Below are positions 23,346 through 35,454 of a stretch of 64,000 nucleotides of DNA, in pieces. Source of the stretch: Chamaecrista fasciculata (Eukaryota; Streptophyta; Magnoliopsida; Fabales; Fabaceae); assembly GCA_003254925.1 (NCBI GenBank), contig QANZ01055964.1, positions 70,922 to 134,921 of the forward strand, written 5' to 3'. Position 1 is the first letter of the stretch. Each line of letters starts with the position of its first letter. A program made the translations under genes and the position numbers. The notes under the pieces were generated by a model. The model searched no databases, had not been told where the DNA came from, and saw only the letters and a program-made list of their open reading frames with translations.

Positions 23346-25170
23346 TCAATCATCATAAAGTATACTAGGAAGGCGATGAGTAGGCATAACTAACAAAGGC
23401 TTAGATCTTGGTGTCGTGAATCCAAATGTTTCTGTCATATCCAACTCAGAAGGATCTTTTATACCATCAAGCTCCCAATTAAAGCAATGCACTAATTGAG
23501 CCAAAACAAGTTTCACTGTACTCTCACCCACTTGGATCCCCGGACATTTCCTTCGACCCGACCCGAATGGTATCAATTGAAAATGATGCCCTTGAACATC
23601 TATTTCACTATCTAAGAATCTTTCTGGGTAGAACACGTCAGCATTATCTGACCATACCTTAGGATCTCGTCCTATGGCCCACACATTAACCATGACACGT
23701 GACTTTTTCTCTATGTAGTATTCATTTACAATGACATCCTCAGTTGATGCCCTTGGTAAGAATGGTGAAACAGGATGGAGTCTAAATGTCTCCTTCACCA
23801 CCATATTCAAGTAATTCAACTTTGATAAGTCATTTTGTTCCACTATTCTGTTCATTCCAACCACATTTTGTAGCTCATTTTGGAGATTTCTCATCACTCT
23901 TGGATTTCTTAGGAGTTCTGAGAAACCCCACTCAATGGCCACAGCAGAAGTATCATAAGATGCTGAGATAATCTCTAATGCAATGGCCTTGATGTTGTCT
24001 CGAGTAATTTTATGACTTTCTTCATATTCATCATGATTTTCTTCCTTGGGTTGGTGATTCATTAGTGAGAGTAATATGTGTATGAAGTCCTCATGATGTT
24101 GTTTTGCATCATTTTGTGCATTTCCAGCTTCCTCATGTTCTTTCATTATCTTCTCCAAGACTTGGTCAAGTGCTTTACTTGTTTCCTTTAAGCGTCGCGT
24201 CAATCCCTGATCCATGTTATAAAATTGTAACTTTAATTTGGTTTCCAATTACATTTCATGTTTTCGATGAAAATGAAAACAAGAAACAAGGCAACCAATT
24301 AGACCCTTAGTACTCTTATCATTTGAATCCTTTCTTTTCAAAGCATCTCTCACTTTGTTATCTCAAAGTTAATACACTTTAGTTTAGTCCTTAAAAACCA
24401 TGTATTAATTAATACACGGCCAAAGTCCTATTTTGGTCCCTCAGTTATGCTCAATGTTCCAAATTGGTCAGTCAGTTATTTTTCGTTCCATATTGGTCCC
24501 TCAGTTTTTCAAAATTTGGCACAGTTGTTTTCCATCCATTTTTTCGTTAATAAAAAAGACAAAATTGATTTTTAACTCCTATTTATTTCAATTTTTGCAT
24601 TATGAACCTTTTTATCTATAATAGAACCAAAATGTAAGAAAGAAAAATTAATTTGGGTGTTTTAGTTTATTTCTCTCTCTTCCTCACTCTCTCCCTCCCG
24701 ATTCCTCATCTTCTTCCTTGTTCTTCCTTCTTCTCTCTTCCACTCTGATCATCATTTCCGTCACCGGAAAATTCAATTATCAATGCCATCAGAGATAAAA
24801 GCAGAGGGAAAACAAAATCCAACCAATGTCATCGCGCCTTCTCTGCATTCCAATTTCTTCTCCTCTCTGAGACAGGTTCACCAATCTCTTAAACCCCAAC
24901 ACACCATTTTCTTTTGTTTCCTCTTAAAACTCACTCTATTTCTCCCTTCATTTTCAGATAGAGAAGAGACTCAAACTAGAACACCCGCCGCCGTCAGAAT
25001 CACAAACCCAAGAAGAAAAATTTTCATCAATGGGGTCACTCAGCTCCCCATCGCGAATTCTTCTGACCCATCATCAAATAGTGAGCTTCCTTCAACTTTT
25101 CTTTCTATTACCCAAGATTTCCCATTGACCCATCAGGATCCACCTCCGTCAACCCCTTCGAATTGTTGGG

Positions 25171-25233
<63 letters not shown>

Positions 25234-28200
25234 CATCATCATCATCTTGGAAAGAAGAGAAGATTAGAAGAAGTGAAGTGCATCGAAGAATTGGTCTATG
25301 AAAGGTTGAAGATTTTTCCAATTTGATTGTTATTTTGTTTCCTTTTTAGTTGTTGTCAAGCCCAACTATTTAGGAAGATTATTTGAATTATATTTTCTGT
25401 TATGTCCAAAATCCGTTTGAGATATCTTTCAAATTTGGGATCGAACTTTTTAGAATATTTGATTAGGATTTTTAGATATTTTGAATTCATGTACTTCCCT
25501 ATATAAGAGAGTATTTGCTGATTGAATAAGATGGATGAGTTCCTCTAAAAAAAATCCCAACACGAATCGCCACAGGTTCAAAACTGAAGCTGAAGATGAT
25601 GAAATTGACGACATAGAACGGTTGATTCGGCTATTGGGGTTGCCAAATAAAGACGAGATTCAAGATGATCTGAGCGTGATGTACGGTGACCAGATTCGAG
25701 ATCGGAGTCGGAGATGCGAACTGCGACGGAGGCGGATTTGCGATTTGAGATTGAGAAATGTTGACGGCGAAGGATGAGGGCGTTGGCGAGGCTGAGGTGG
25801 AAAGAGAATCGGAGGAAGAAGAAGAAAGAGGGGCTCGACGAAATGGAGTATGTGCGGTGCGATTAAGGGGAGAAAGATGAGGATGAGAGAGAGAGAAGTT
25901 GTTGAAATAAACTAAAACCCCCCACTTATTTCTTCTTTCTTACATTTTGGTTCTATTATGGAAAAAAAGGTCCTTGATGTAAAAATTTAAACTTTTAGAA
26001 GATAAAAATTAATTTTCTTTTTTTTAACAGAAAAATGGATGGAAAACGTTTGAGGGACCAACTGTGCCAAGTTTTAGAAAACTGAGGGACCAATGTGGAA
26101 TGAAAAATAACTGAAGGACCAATTTAGAACATTAAGCATAACTGAGGGATCAAAATAGGACTTTGGCCATTAATACACATTAGTCATAATGTCTTAAATA
26201 GACCGAAAAGGGAGTAAAGGGGATTGACTACTCAATCTTCAAGTGGATAAACTAGACTTTTTAAGGATATTAAGTTGTCAATGATTATGGGCGCGTTTGA
26301 TTTTGTTTTTGAAAAATAGTTTTCTATTTTGAAAAACAAAAAGTACACATTATTATTTGTTGTTTTTAAAATTAAAAAATTGTTTTGAAAAACAAAATCA
26401 AACACCCCCTATATCTTTTAGGGATATATTAACTCATAGTGCCAAAAATCGGACCGGCCATTGACCCGGTGGAAAGCTTGGTTCACTGATTCAATGGCTC
26501 AACCGCTGGGTCACTGGTTGAACCGATTGAGCCGGTTTACTTAAAAACTACATTTTCAAATATACATATTCATCAAGTACACATTAATATCTTACAATAA
26601 TTTAAATATAAAGTAAAAATTAAACACTTTGGTACCCTTTTGAGCTATTTTGCAATTTTAACCATAATAAGTTTTGTAAAAATTACATATTGGCCCTAAA
26701 TTTTTTTAAAGTTTTCATTTTAGTCCCTAGATAATATGTGTCCAGGGACCAATTTGTAATTTTTTGAAATATTTTTGGGGTCAATATGTAATTTTTGCAA
26801 ACTTTGTCGGGTCAAACCAGTTCACGGTTCATCGGTCCGGCAGTTCAACCGCCGGTTGAACCAGTGACTGGCCGGTCAAATGCAGAACGGTATTTTGCTT
26901 ATTTCGGACCGGTCTGATGTCCGATTCACCGGGTCATCGGTTGAACCGCCCGGTCCGGTCCGATTTTTTGTACTATGTATCAACTTATATGTTTGCTCCT
27001 GACCTAAACTGCCAAAATGAGGTCTTAGGCTAAATTAGACATAAAAAGGTCAAAGTGTAAATTTAGTCCCATATCTTTTGCTCAGTTCTCAACTTTGTCT
27101 TGTATATTTTTTGTTGAACGTTTAATCTCGTATCTTTGCAAAATTAAAGGTCCCAATTTGGTCTCATATCTTTTGGTCAAGTTGAAAAATTAGTCCCATA
27201 TCTTTACAAAAGAATCAACCGTTAGTTTCACCTTACTCAAAGATATAGGACCACTTCTATACCTGACCCAAAGATACGAGACCAATTCTGTACTTGACCC
27301 AAAAATATAAGATCAAACTTGCAACGAAAAAAATGGGATCAAATTGGGACTTGACCCAAAAATATGAAACCAAAGTGTAGAGAAAAATATAAGATCAAAT
27401 TGGGACTTTGGCCAACATAAAAATTAAATTTATCAAAGGTAAAAACATTAATTAACCCAAGGAAATACTTAGTCAACCAAGATGATATATACCTGAAGAT
27501 CAAATGGTGCTAGGCAAGGCACATAATCAGCTAAATTGAAAGCTCCAGCCAAGCTCAAACTTTGTGTGATAAGACCCTTCAAATCAAATTGATCATCATT
27601 ATTACGTCCAAATATAATCTTAAACACTATATCTTCCAAAAGCCCATGCACCTTCTCACTAAGGTTCACAACCTCACTCATGGCTGCATTCTTCTCAATT
27701 GACTTCACCATAGCTAGTAGCTCCTTCCTCCTCACAACACCAAAGGACTCCAATTTTGAAGGACTCAAAAGATGTAAAGTGGACATTTTCCTCATGTCTC
27801 TCCAGTATGAACCATACTCAGAAAAGGCCATACCCTTAGTGCCATAAAAAATGTAATCAGTGGCTTGAATTTTTGGACGACCTGCAAAAGAAGGGTCATG
27901 GGTCTTAAGGAATAGTTCAGCAGCTTCAGCAGAGGACACCACAATGGCTGGGACCTGCCCTAAACGAAGGGACATGATGGGTCCATACTTTTGGGCTAGA
28001 GATTGAAGGCTACGATGTGGAAGTGACCCTAATAAGTGCAAGTTTCCAATGACTGGGAGAGCCAAGGGACCTGATCGATCATAATATAAATGGTGAAGAG
28101 AAATCCAATGTTAGTTTCTTCTCAATATTAAGTGCTCTAAGAGAAAACCTACTATAATTTGGTCCTTGAATTTACATAAGTCAGCTAATTAGTCCCTGAA

Positions 28201-29426
28201 TAACCGAAATACACAATTTGTTCCCTGAAATATTTTAATTATCAACTGTTTAGGTCCTTCGTAACAATTTGGTCAATAAATTTGAACTAATTTTATACTT
28301 TTTGGTCCGTGCATTAATTGTACGTACTAAATTAATGCTACTATTTGATCTATGAATTTAAACTACTTTTATAAATTTTGGTCTCGGAATTTGTACTAAA
28401 TCAATACAATTTTATTCTTAAATTTGGACTAATTTTATATTTTTTAGTCCCCGAACTTGTATTGAACTTATACTATTTGGTCCCTGAATTTGATCCAGGG
28501 ACCTAATTGTTGACAATTGCAATAATTCAGGACTGAGTAATATAGTTTGATTATTTAGGGACTGATTAGTTGATTCGGTATAAATTCACGGACCAAATAA
28601 TAAGTTTTCTCTTCTTTTAAATATGATATTCTTCTACTAAAAAAATATATGATATTTCATAAGTTTATATATTGTTAATTTTAATTCTCTTTTATCTATT
28701 TTTTTAATACAATTACGACTTGTCACAATTAATTAATCATTGATTTGATTAAAAAATAAACTCAAAATTCAAAATTGATAACAAATTTTCTGCAAAAGAT
28801 TAAAATGAAAAACAACACCTAACAAAGATAAAATTAGAATAAATTTAATATATGATTAATCAAAATTAACTATTATTAAATACTTACCTCTTGGACAAGA
28901 AACATAAAACTATTGTCATATATATAGATCCATCATAAATTATAATATATAGCTATGAAACATGGACACGCACACATAAACACATCAAATTCTTAAAGTT
29001 ATACGATACGACACGACATATATTTTTTTGTATAAATAATTAAAAAATTATAATTTTTGATGAAAACTTTTTAAATTATAATATTTATTCATATTAATGT
29101 TATATATATAATTATTTTATATTATTTGTTATGTTAAAGTTAAAAAAATAATTTTATATTCTAAAACTTATAAATATGTGTCGAACGACAACACGCCTTC
29201 AAAATAAAGTGTTAATGTTTTCATGGGTATATAGCGTAGTATATCATCCCCTAATAATTGCACTATAATATGTATATATATATAGTAAAAAATGAAAACA
29301 AATAGTCAAATGTATACCTGGTGCACGCTTTCGAGCATCTTTGCTGCTTGGGTGTAAGAAGGAAAATAGAATGTAAATGAATGTCAAAAGCAGGAATGCA
29401 GGAATTACTATAGTTGAAGGAAACAT
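23346..29426 (-). CDS. CYP736A: P450 gene C, CYP736A-like, complete (3 exons, 515 aa)
   Basis: Exons are 29318-29426, 27493-28070 and 23346-24206; exons 1 and 2 have exactly the same lengths as in gene B. The start at 29426 gives MFPSTIVIPAFLLLTFIYIL, a membrane anchor, then the KRAPGP hinge. Motifs in order are C-helix WRDMRK (canonical Arg), I helix ASYDTSA with Thr present, ETFR, FYPERF and [10 protein letters not shown]. No frameshift or internal stop is seen. It is predicted to be an ER monooxygenase of the CYP71 clan; the substrate is unknown. Intron 2 (3.3 kb) is enlarged by a Pack-MULE-like element and a hAT-like MITE, and intron 1 by a fold-back repeat. Among the copies it looks the best candidate for normal activity. 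Confidence 0.9.
24418..26168. mobile_element. Pack-MULE-like element in intron 2 of gene C
   Basis: Long terminal inverted repeats of about 250 bp begin with GGCCAAAGTCCTATTTTG at both ends. The element is flanked by a perfect 10 bp direct repeat, attaatacac (24408-24417 and 26169-26178), as expected for Mutator-like elements. The ~1.2 kb interior is GC-richer and coding-like on the plus strand. It lacks a transposase, so it seems non-autonomous and to carry captured host sequence. Confidence 0.85.
24783..25777 (+). pseudogene. Captured plant gene fragments within the Pack-MULE-like element
   Basis: An ATG at 24783 opens a frame (MPSEIKAEGKQNPTN … FFSSLRQ) that ends at a good donor (ACAG/GTTCACC, ~24873). 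An acceptor (TTTTCAG/ATAGAG, ~24958) would continue it as IEKRLKLEHPPPSESQTQEE. A (TTA)n microsatellite at 25172-25232 follows. Then 25535-25777 encodes DDEIDDIERLIRLLGLPNKD, ending in Arg-rich sequence. These look like pieces of a single host gene with an intron retained. I do not recognise the parent protein. Confidence 0.5.
26435..26977. mobile_element. hAT-like MITE, CCGGT-rich family (copy a)
   Basis: The termini are CATAGTGCCAAAAATCGGAC and, inverted, CATAGTACAAAAAATCGGAC, followed by dense ACCGG/CCGGT motifs that make a long fold-back. The 8 bp flanks tattaact and tatcaact differ at one position. The core (26625-26815) is related to the core of the ggtaccctgtgg MITE family. Confidence 0.75.
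27045..27412. repeat. Fold-back repeat, 'ggtcccatatctt' family, intron 2 of gene C
   Basis: The left arm (gtgtaaatttagtcccatatc) and right arm (gatcaaattgggactttggc) are inverted relatives, with repeated gaccaaatt motifs between. No coding sequence is present. Confidence 0.55.
28134..28615. repeat. Fold-back repeat in intron 1 of gene C
   Basis: The left arm (agagaaaacctactataatt/tggtcc) and right arm (ggaccaaataataagttttc/tct) are inverted copies, with 'ggtccctgaat' motifs between them. A related degenerate element lies at about 29,960-30,300, upstream of gene C. Confidence 0.55.
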
Positions 29427-29509
29427 CTTCAATCATATTGTTGCTTTATGAGAAAATGGAGTAATTTGATTAATTTCACTTCCTACAAATTTATTATCCT
29501 TAACGTACG

Positions 29510-29600
29510 CTATATATATATATATATATAAAAATATAAATACACACTGTGACACACACATTCCATGTGTTTCAGGCTTTCAACATGCAATTGATATCCA
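29510..29600 (-). promoter_or_regulatory. Promoter of P450 gene C
   Basis: A long TATA run (29510-29530) lies 85-105 bp before the ATG at 29426. The shared motif is present in a spread form at 29569-29600 (GTTTCAG, then CAACATGCAATTGATATCCAC). Confidence 0.45.
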
Positions 29601-30349
29601 CTAACTATCCTCTCGAACAAATCTAACATAAATCTAATTTTTTAATAAAGCCAAATGTAAACAAGTAGACAATATTGATTTGGTTCCAAAAAAAAAAAAG
29701 TAGACAATATTGATTGCTTATCTTTAAATTTTAAAGATAAAGTTAATTAAATCATGTCAGATTAATTCTGTATAATATAAATATAAAGGATATAGATAGA
29801 ATCTATTTTTATGAAATCTTTTGTCGGTACCAAATACCAATAATGAATCATATGTCTGTTGTCCTTTTTCTTTGTATGGTTTCTTTTTCTCGGCCAACTT
29901 ATGTCTGTCCGTTATGCAATATAAAAAAATATGAAATATAATATTATTTGAGAAAAATTTTAGTATTTGATATTTGAATTTGTATGAACAAATTAGTTTT
30001 GAATAATTGAAATATACAACTTAATTCTTGAAATATCACAATCATCAATGATTTGTTCTTTTTTTTTTGACAATTTGCCCCCTTAATTCGAAATGATTTT
30101 TTATTTTTTAGTACGTGAATTTATATCTTTTGTCTCTAAATTTGTATCGAAATTTTATATTTTGTTATTGAATTTGATCTTGAGACCAAATCGTTAACTA
30201 TTACAATATTTCAAAAACTTAATTGTATATTTTAATTATTTAAGAACTAATTTGTTGATTTGGTACAATTGAAAAACTATATGAAAAATAAGTTTTCTCT
30301 ATTAATTTATATGAAATTAAATACAGAAGGTTAAAATCTCATTATTTTT

Positions 30350-30524
30350 GGTTGCCCAAGGTATCCCCTAGCCCGATAGGCTAAGGACTAATCCTCCACG
30401 GATCTGAGTTCCATTTAAGAGTTTGGCGCTGGCCAATTGGTTGTTCCATACACAAGGCGGGAATCGAACTCCCAATACTTGCTTAAGCGTCCTAGTGAGC
30501 TAACCACTAGACCAACTAAGCTTG
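30350..30524 (-). mobile_element. Au-type SINE, minus strand
   Basis: Read on the minus strand, the tRNA-like head has TAGTGGTTAGCTCACTAG (box A region) and GGGAGTTCGATTCCCGC (box B, 30459-30474). It is followed by the Au body GTGGAGGATTAGTCC … GGGGATACC. It shares the body motif with 11762-11950. A T-rich stretch at its left end is the 3' tail. Confidence 0.8.
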
Positions 30525-30779
30525 ATTTAAATTAGTCATAGTGGGTACATGATTTTAGGAATAAATGGTTATTTTATTTTATTTCTTTTTTATTTAATTA
30601 TATGTATTTTGTCTATATAAAGAATTTGCTTCGTACATATCATATAAAGCTACGAATCAAATTTCAAGATTTTATAAGTTCTCACCTTTTTTTTCATAAA
30701 AATACCAACAAAACTGGCTGATACATATTGACTTAAAGTGTCGGTTTTTATTTTTAACCAATACACATAATAAAGCATA

Positions 30780-30910
30780 ATATTTATAAATGAGAGATAA
30801 AGAAAGAGTCTTACTTTTATTTTTTTTATTATTTAATGCATTAGTATTGGACAATATCCATTTCCAAACCTACCAAACCAACTCTTATCTTGTGTCCATT
30901 AGAAAATGTT
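30780..30910. repeat. Upstream flank of gene C, homologous to 35215-35365 upstream of gene D
   Basis: Both regions contain gaga.aaagaaagag.ctta, followed later by catttcc.aac.ta and tcttatctt…cattagaaaa in the same order, 1.4 kb before gene C and 1.0 kb before gene D. Further matches (ttttgtcggt.cca) occur near 29,820 and 35,070. This marks the duplicated unit as gene plus more than 1 kb of 5' flank. Confidence 0.6.
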
Positions 30911-31885
30911 CTCATGGACAGTCTTAACTAACATATATATATATATGCATTTGAAAATGAAAAAAAAGGTTATTCATCATCATGTGGTATCGAGGTTCTA
31001 TTCCACCATCAAGCTCCCAATTAAAACAATGTACGAATTGAGCCAAAACAAGTTTCACTGTACTCACACCCATTTGGATCCCTGGACATTTCCTTTTACC
31101 CGACCCAAATGGTATTAATTGAAAATGATGCCCTTGAAGATCAATTTCACCATCTAAGAATCTTTTCGGGTAGAACACGTCAGCATTATCCGATCATATC
31201 TTAGGATCTCGTCCTATGGCCCACACATTAACCATGACACGTGACTTTTTGTCTATGTAGTATCCATTCACAATGACATCCTCATCAGTTGATGCCCTAG
31301 GTAAGAATGGCGCAACAGGATGGAGTCGAAATGTCTCCTTCACCACCATATTCAAGTAATCCAACTTTGATAAATCATTTTCTTCCACTATTCTGTTCAT
31401 ACCAACCACATTTTGTAGCTCTTGTTGAAGATTTTTCATCACTCTTGGATTTCTTAGTAGTTCTGATAAACCTTTCTTAGTAGTTCTGATAAACCCCACT
31501 CAATGGCCACTGCTGAAGTATCATAAGATGCAGAGATAATCTCTAATGCAATGGTCTTAATATTGTCTCGAGTAATTTTTTGTCTTTTTTCATCATCATC
31601 TTCTTCTTCCTTGGGTAGGTGATTCATTAGTGAGAGTAATATGTGTATAGAGTTTTCATGATGTTTTTGTGCATGTGAGGAAGCTTCCTCTTGCTCTTTC
31701 ATTATCTTCTCCAAAGCATGGACAAGTGCTTTACTTGTTTCCTTTAAGCGTCGTGTCAATCCCTAATCAATCCATGTAACAAGATTTCAACTTTGGATTT
31801 ATGAAAACGTTGCTAGCTAGTACATTAATTTTAGGCAAAAGTGTAATTATTTATCTAGATAAATGTTAGCCTATATATATATATT

Positions 31886-32222
31886 GGTAAATTACACTTT
31901 GGTACCATGTGGTTTGGTCATATTTCACTTTGGTACCCTGTGGTTTGAAAAATGACACTTTGGTATCCTGTAGTATTCTCCATTAACACTTTGGTACCTT
32001 TTTGAGCTATTTTGTAATTTTAACCATAACAAATTTTGCAAAAATTACACTTTGACCCTAAATTTTTTTTAAAAGTTTTCATTTTAGTCCCTAGATAATA
32101 TGAATCCATGGATATATTTGTAATTTTCTAAAAATATTTGGGGTCAATATGTAATTTTTGAAAAATTTGTTATGGTTAAAATTACAAAATAGCTCCAAAG
32201 GATACCAAAGTGTAATTTACCC
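31886..32222. mobile_element. MULE-like MITE, 'ggtaccctgtgg' family (copy 1), intron 2 of gene D
   Basis: The element starts ggtaaattacactttggtac and ends with the inverted gtaccaaagtgtaatttacc type sequence. The right arm is shorter than in other copies, so this one is internally deleted. Confidence 0.7.
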
Positions 32223-32999
32223 ATATAAATATATATATATAAGTGTAAAATTATATATAAAGGCCAATTTATCACATATTATCACAACTTGAATTTTGGA
32301 TTTTTCTAAATTAATGTAAGGCTATAGTGGACAATACATAAACCAATTAATTAGAATCAAGACGATACCTGAAGATCAAATGGTGCTAGGCATGGCACAT
32401 AATCTGCCAAATTAAAAGCTCCAGCTAGATTCAAACATTGTGTGACAAGACCCTTCAAATCAAACTGATCATCCTTATTACGCCCAAATATAATCATAAA
32501 CACTATATCTTCCAAAAGCTCATGCACCTTCTCACTAAGGTTTACAACCTCACCCATGGCTGCAGATTTCTCAATTGATTTCACCATAGCTTGCACCTCC
32601 TTACTCCTTACAAGACCAAAGGACTCTAATTTTGAAGCACTCAAAAGATGTAAAGAGCACATTTTCTTCATGTCTCGCCAATACGAGCCATACTCAGAAA
32701 ATGCCACACCCTTTGTGCCATAAAAGATGTAATCAGTGGCTTGAATCTTGGGACGACTTGCAAAACAAGGGTCATGGTCTTGAGGAATAGTTCAGCAGCT
32801 TCAGCAGAGGACACTACAATGGCTGGGACCTGTCCTAACCGAAGGGACATGATGGGTCCATACTTTTTGGCTAGAGATTGAAGGCTTCGATGTGGGAGTG
32901 ACCCTAACAAGTGTAGGTTTCCGATGATTGGGAGAGCTAAGGGACCTAATCATAGAATAAATGGTGAAGAGAAATCAAATCTCAATTCCTTTTTATTTT

Positions 33000-33407
33000 G
33001 GGTAAATTACACTTTGGTACCCTGTGGTTTAACCCTATTTCACTTTGGTATCTTGTGGTTTGAAACCTGACACTTTGGTACCCTGTGGTATTCTTCATTA
33101 ACACTTTGGTACCCTTTGGAGCTATTTTGTAATTTTAACCATAACAAATTTTTCAAAAATTACATATTAACCCCAAAAAATTTTCAAAAAATTACAAATA
33201 GGTCCCAGGATACATATTATCTAGGGACTAAAATGAAAACTTTAAAAAAATTTTGGGGTCAATATGTAATTTTTGTAAAATTTGTTATGGTTAAAATTAC
33301 AAAATAATTCTAAATGGTACCAAAGTGTTAATGGAGAATACCACATGATACCAAAGTGAAATTATTAAATAGGGTCAAACCACATGGTACCAAAGTGTAA
33401 TTTACCC
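33000..33407. mobile_element. MULE-like MITE, 'ggtaccctgtgg' family (copy 2), intron 1 of gene D
   Basis: Long inverted repeats begin GGGTAAATTACACTTTGGTA at both ends and cover most of the 408 bp. The flanks share a 9 bp direct repeat, ttttatttt, fitting a Mutator-type target duplication. Confidence 0.8.
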
Positions 33408-34092
33408 TTTTATTTTTGGTACTAAGATGTAATATATTAATTAGACAAAATAAAGAGTAAGAGAGGCACATTAATCCCCTTAAGTGCATTATAGGTGAAA
33501 TACTGAAGTGAAAGAAATCGTTAGAGAGAGAATGTATTAAAAGTATGGGAAATTCACTGATACTTTCTCTCTCTAATTGTTCTTTTCTCTTTCAGCACTT
33601 CATCTATACACTAAAAGGAATCTAAATTGAGTTAGAGAGAGGTGTCAGTGTAACCCATTCTTTTTTGAACTGTTCATTTCTTGTTAACACTACATTGTAT
33701 TGATAATACATATGAGCACCCATGTGGAAAGGGATGTTTCTTCTAATTCAATTCTTTATGACTTCACATTTTAGGATATATAGCTGCTATTTATTTGTTA
33801 ACAGAATTGTTATCATTAATTATATTGACCATGAATTCTAATAAAATAATGCACTTAAAAAACTAAATTTGATAACAAACAAATCTTTTACTGATTAAAT
33901 ATAATTAATTGAAAAACAAAATCTGATTAATAGTAAATTAAAAATAAATTATTAAATACCATGGTAGATCAAAATATAAAATGTTAATTTTTACTTTCTT
34001 TGACAACAAAAATAGGAAATCCTTGTCATAGATCCATCATAAGTACAGTTACATATGAAATAGTTTTAAGATTCCCCTATTAACTCCATTAA

Positions 34093-34105
34093 CAACAACA
34101 ACAAC

Positions 34106-34141
<36 letters not shown>
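34093..34141. repeat. Trinucleotide microsatellite (AAC)n(AAT)n
   Basis: A run of aac units followed by about 11 aat units lies in intron 1 of gene D, beside a (TA)n tract at 34147-34165. Confidence 0.9.
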
Positions 34142-34340
34142 TACATGTATATATATATATATATACCTGGTGCACGCTTCCGAGTATCTTTGTTTGGGTG
34201 GAAGAAGGAAAATAGAATGTAAATGAATGTCAAAAGCAGGAATGCAGCAATGACTATTGTTGAAGGAAACATCTTCAATTCGATCAATTATATATTTTTT
34301 CTTTCAGTGAAAATGGAGGACGTTCCTATAGCTACATTGA

Positions 34341-34422
34341 TATATATAGAATTAAAGCAACGAATGCCAAATATACCTCATATGATAATTAAGTTTCAGC
34401 ATGATATTCGTGATATCCCACT
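34341..34422 (-). promoter_or_regulatory. Promoter remnant of pseudogene D
   Basis: A TATA box (tatatataga, 34341-34350) lies about 73 bp before the ATG at 34272. The shared motif TTTCAGCATGATATTCGTGA followed by TATCCCAC is at 34394-34421. Its good preservation suggests that the gene died recently. Confidence 0.5.
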
Positions 34423-35454
34423 GAAATAATTAATACAAAGGTAAACGATTAAGTATATACGTACAATATCTATGAAATATGGACTAATACAGACAGGGAC
34501 ATGATACAGACACATTGATACGTTAAATTTTTAAAATTACATGATACGACACGGTATAATATTTATATATATATAAATAATTAAAAGGATTTTTTTAACA
34601 TGTACCCTTAGGGCACATTTTAAGGTTTCTTCTGATTGGTTAGTAAAGCATCTCATATCTTGAAATCTACAAAAAATCATTTAAAAGATAATTTTTAATG
34701 TTTGAAAACTCACTTGACCAATCAAAAAAACTTTAACATGTGCCCTTAATTAAAAATATACAAATTTCAATAAAAACTTTAAAAATTATAATATCTATTT
34801 ATAATATATGTCATATGTGTCATTATTTTATATTGTTTGTCATGTTAAGTTACACAAATTAATTTTATATTCTGAAACTTATGAATATGCGTTGTACAAG
34901 TGTCGAACACGAACACTTGTTTACACGATGACACATCCTTAAAATGAAGTGTCCATACTTCATGGCAGAGTATACTATGCTTCTTATATTTTTACACAAA
35001 ACGTTAAATTCATGTCAAATCAATTGACATACATTATGTAGGAGATTGATGCACGGAATCTGTGAAATATTTTGTCGGTTCCAATCATATATTGTTCTTT
35101 TGGGTTATGTGTTGGCCACTATTTTTTGTCCGTTGGTATTCAGGATTTCAGGAATTGAATTATTTGTACTTCTTTTCAAAATGATAATGTTAATTTAACT
35201 AAAAAAGAAAAATGAATAGAAGTGAGAGAAAAAGAAAGAGCCTTATTACTTTTTATCTTTCATTGTTGCCACTTACTTTTGTTACAATAGTGGAAATTAA
35301 ATATTCATTTCCGAACATATGAAACAAACCATGCATGCATGTCTTATCTCTTTCATTAGAAAACGGGAAATTAAGGTCTTTAAGGTCTTGCAACTCTCTC
35401 AAGCCTTTATGGGAGAAAGGTCAATAATTTTGTTTCACTGTTTCACTTTCTCTT

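Larger units (their letters stand above)
30970..34272 (-). pseudogene. CYP736A: P450 gene D, CYP736A-like pseudogene
   Basis: Exon remnants are 34167-34272 (one codon shorter than in B and C), 32369-32945 and about 30970-31762. Lesions: a 1 bp deletion near 32775 that shifts the frame just after FLKT; a 23 bp perfect tandem duplication (31450-31472 and 31473-31495) that shifts the frame after the I helix; a Trp-to-stop TGA at 31194-31196; and a deletion of about 90 bp near 31000 that removes the conserved C-terminal part and shifts the frame. PERF is also PKRF, and the heme loop is FGSGKRKCPG. Splice sites remain intact. Introns 1 and 2 each hold a MITE of the same family. The closest relative in the window is gene C. 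A functional P450 cannot be made. Confidence 0.93.

Noticed and set aside
25133..25321. Poly-Asn / poly-Leu open frames around 25,133-25,321
   Set aside because: They are translations of the (TTA)n microsatellite in the captured fragment, not a real homopolymeric protein.
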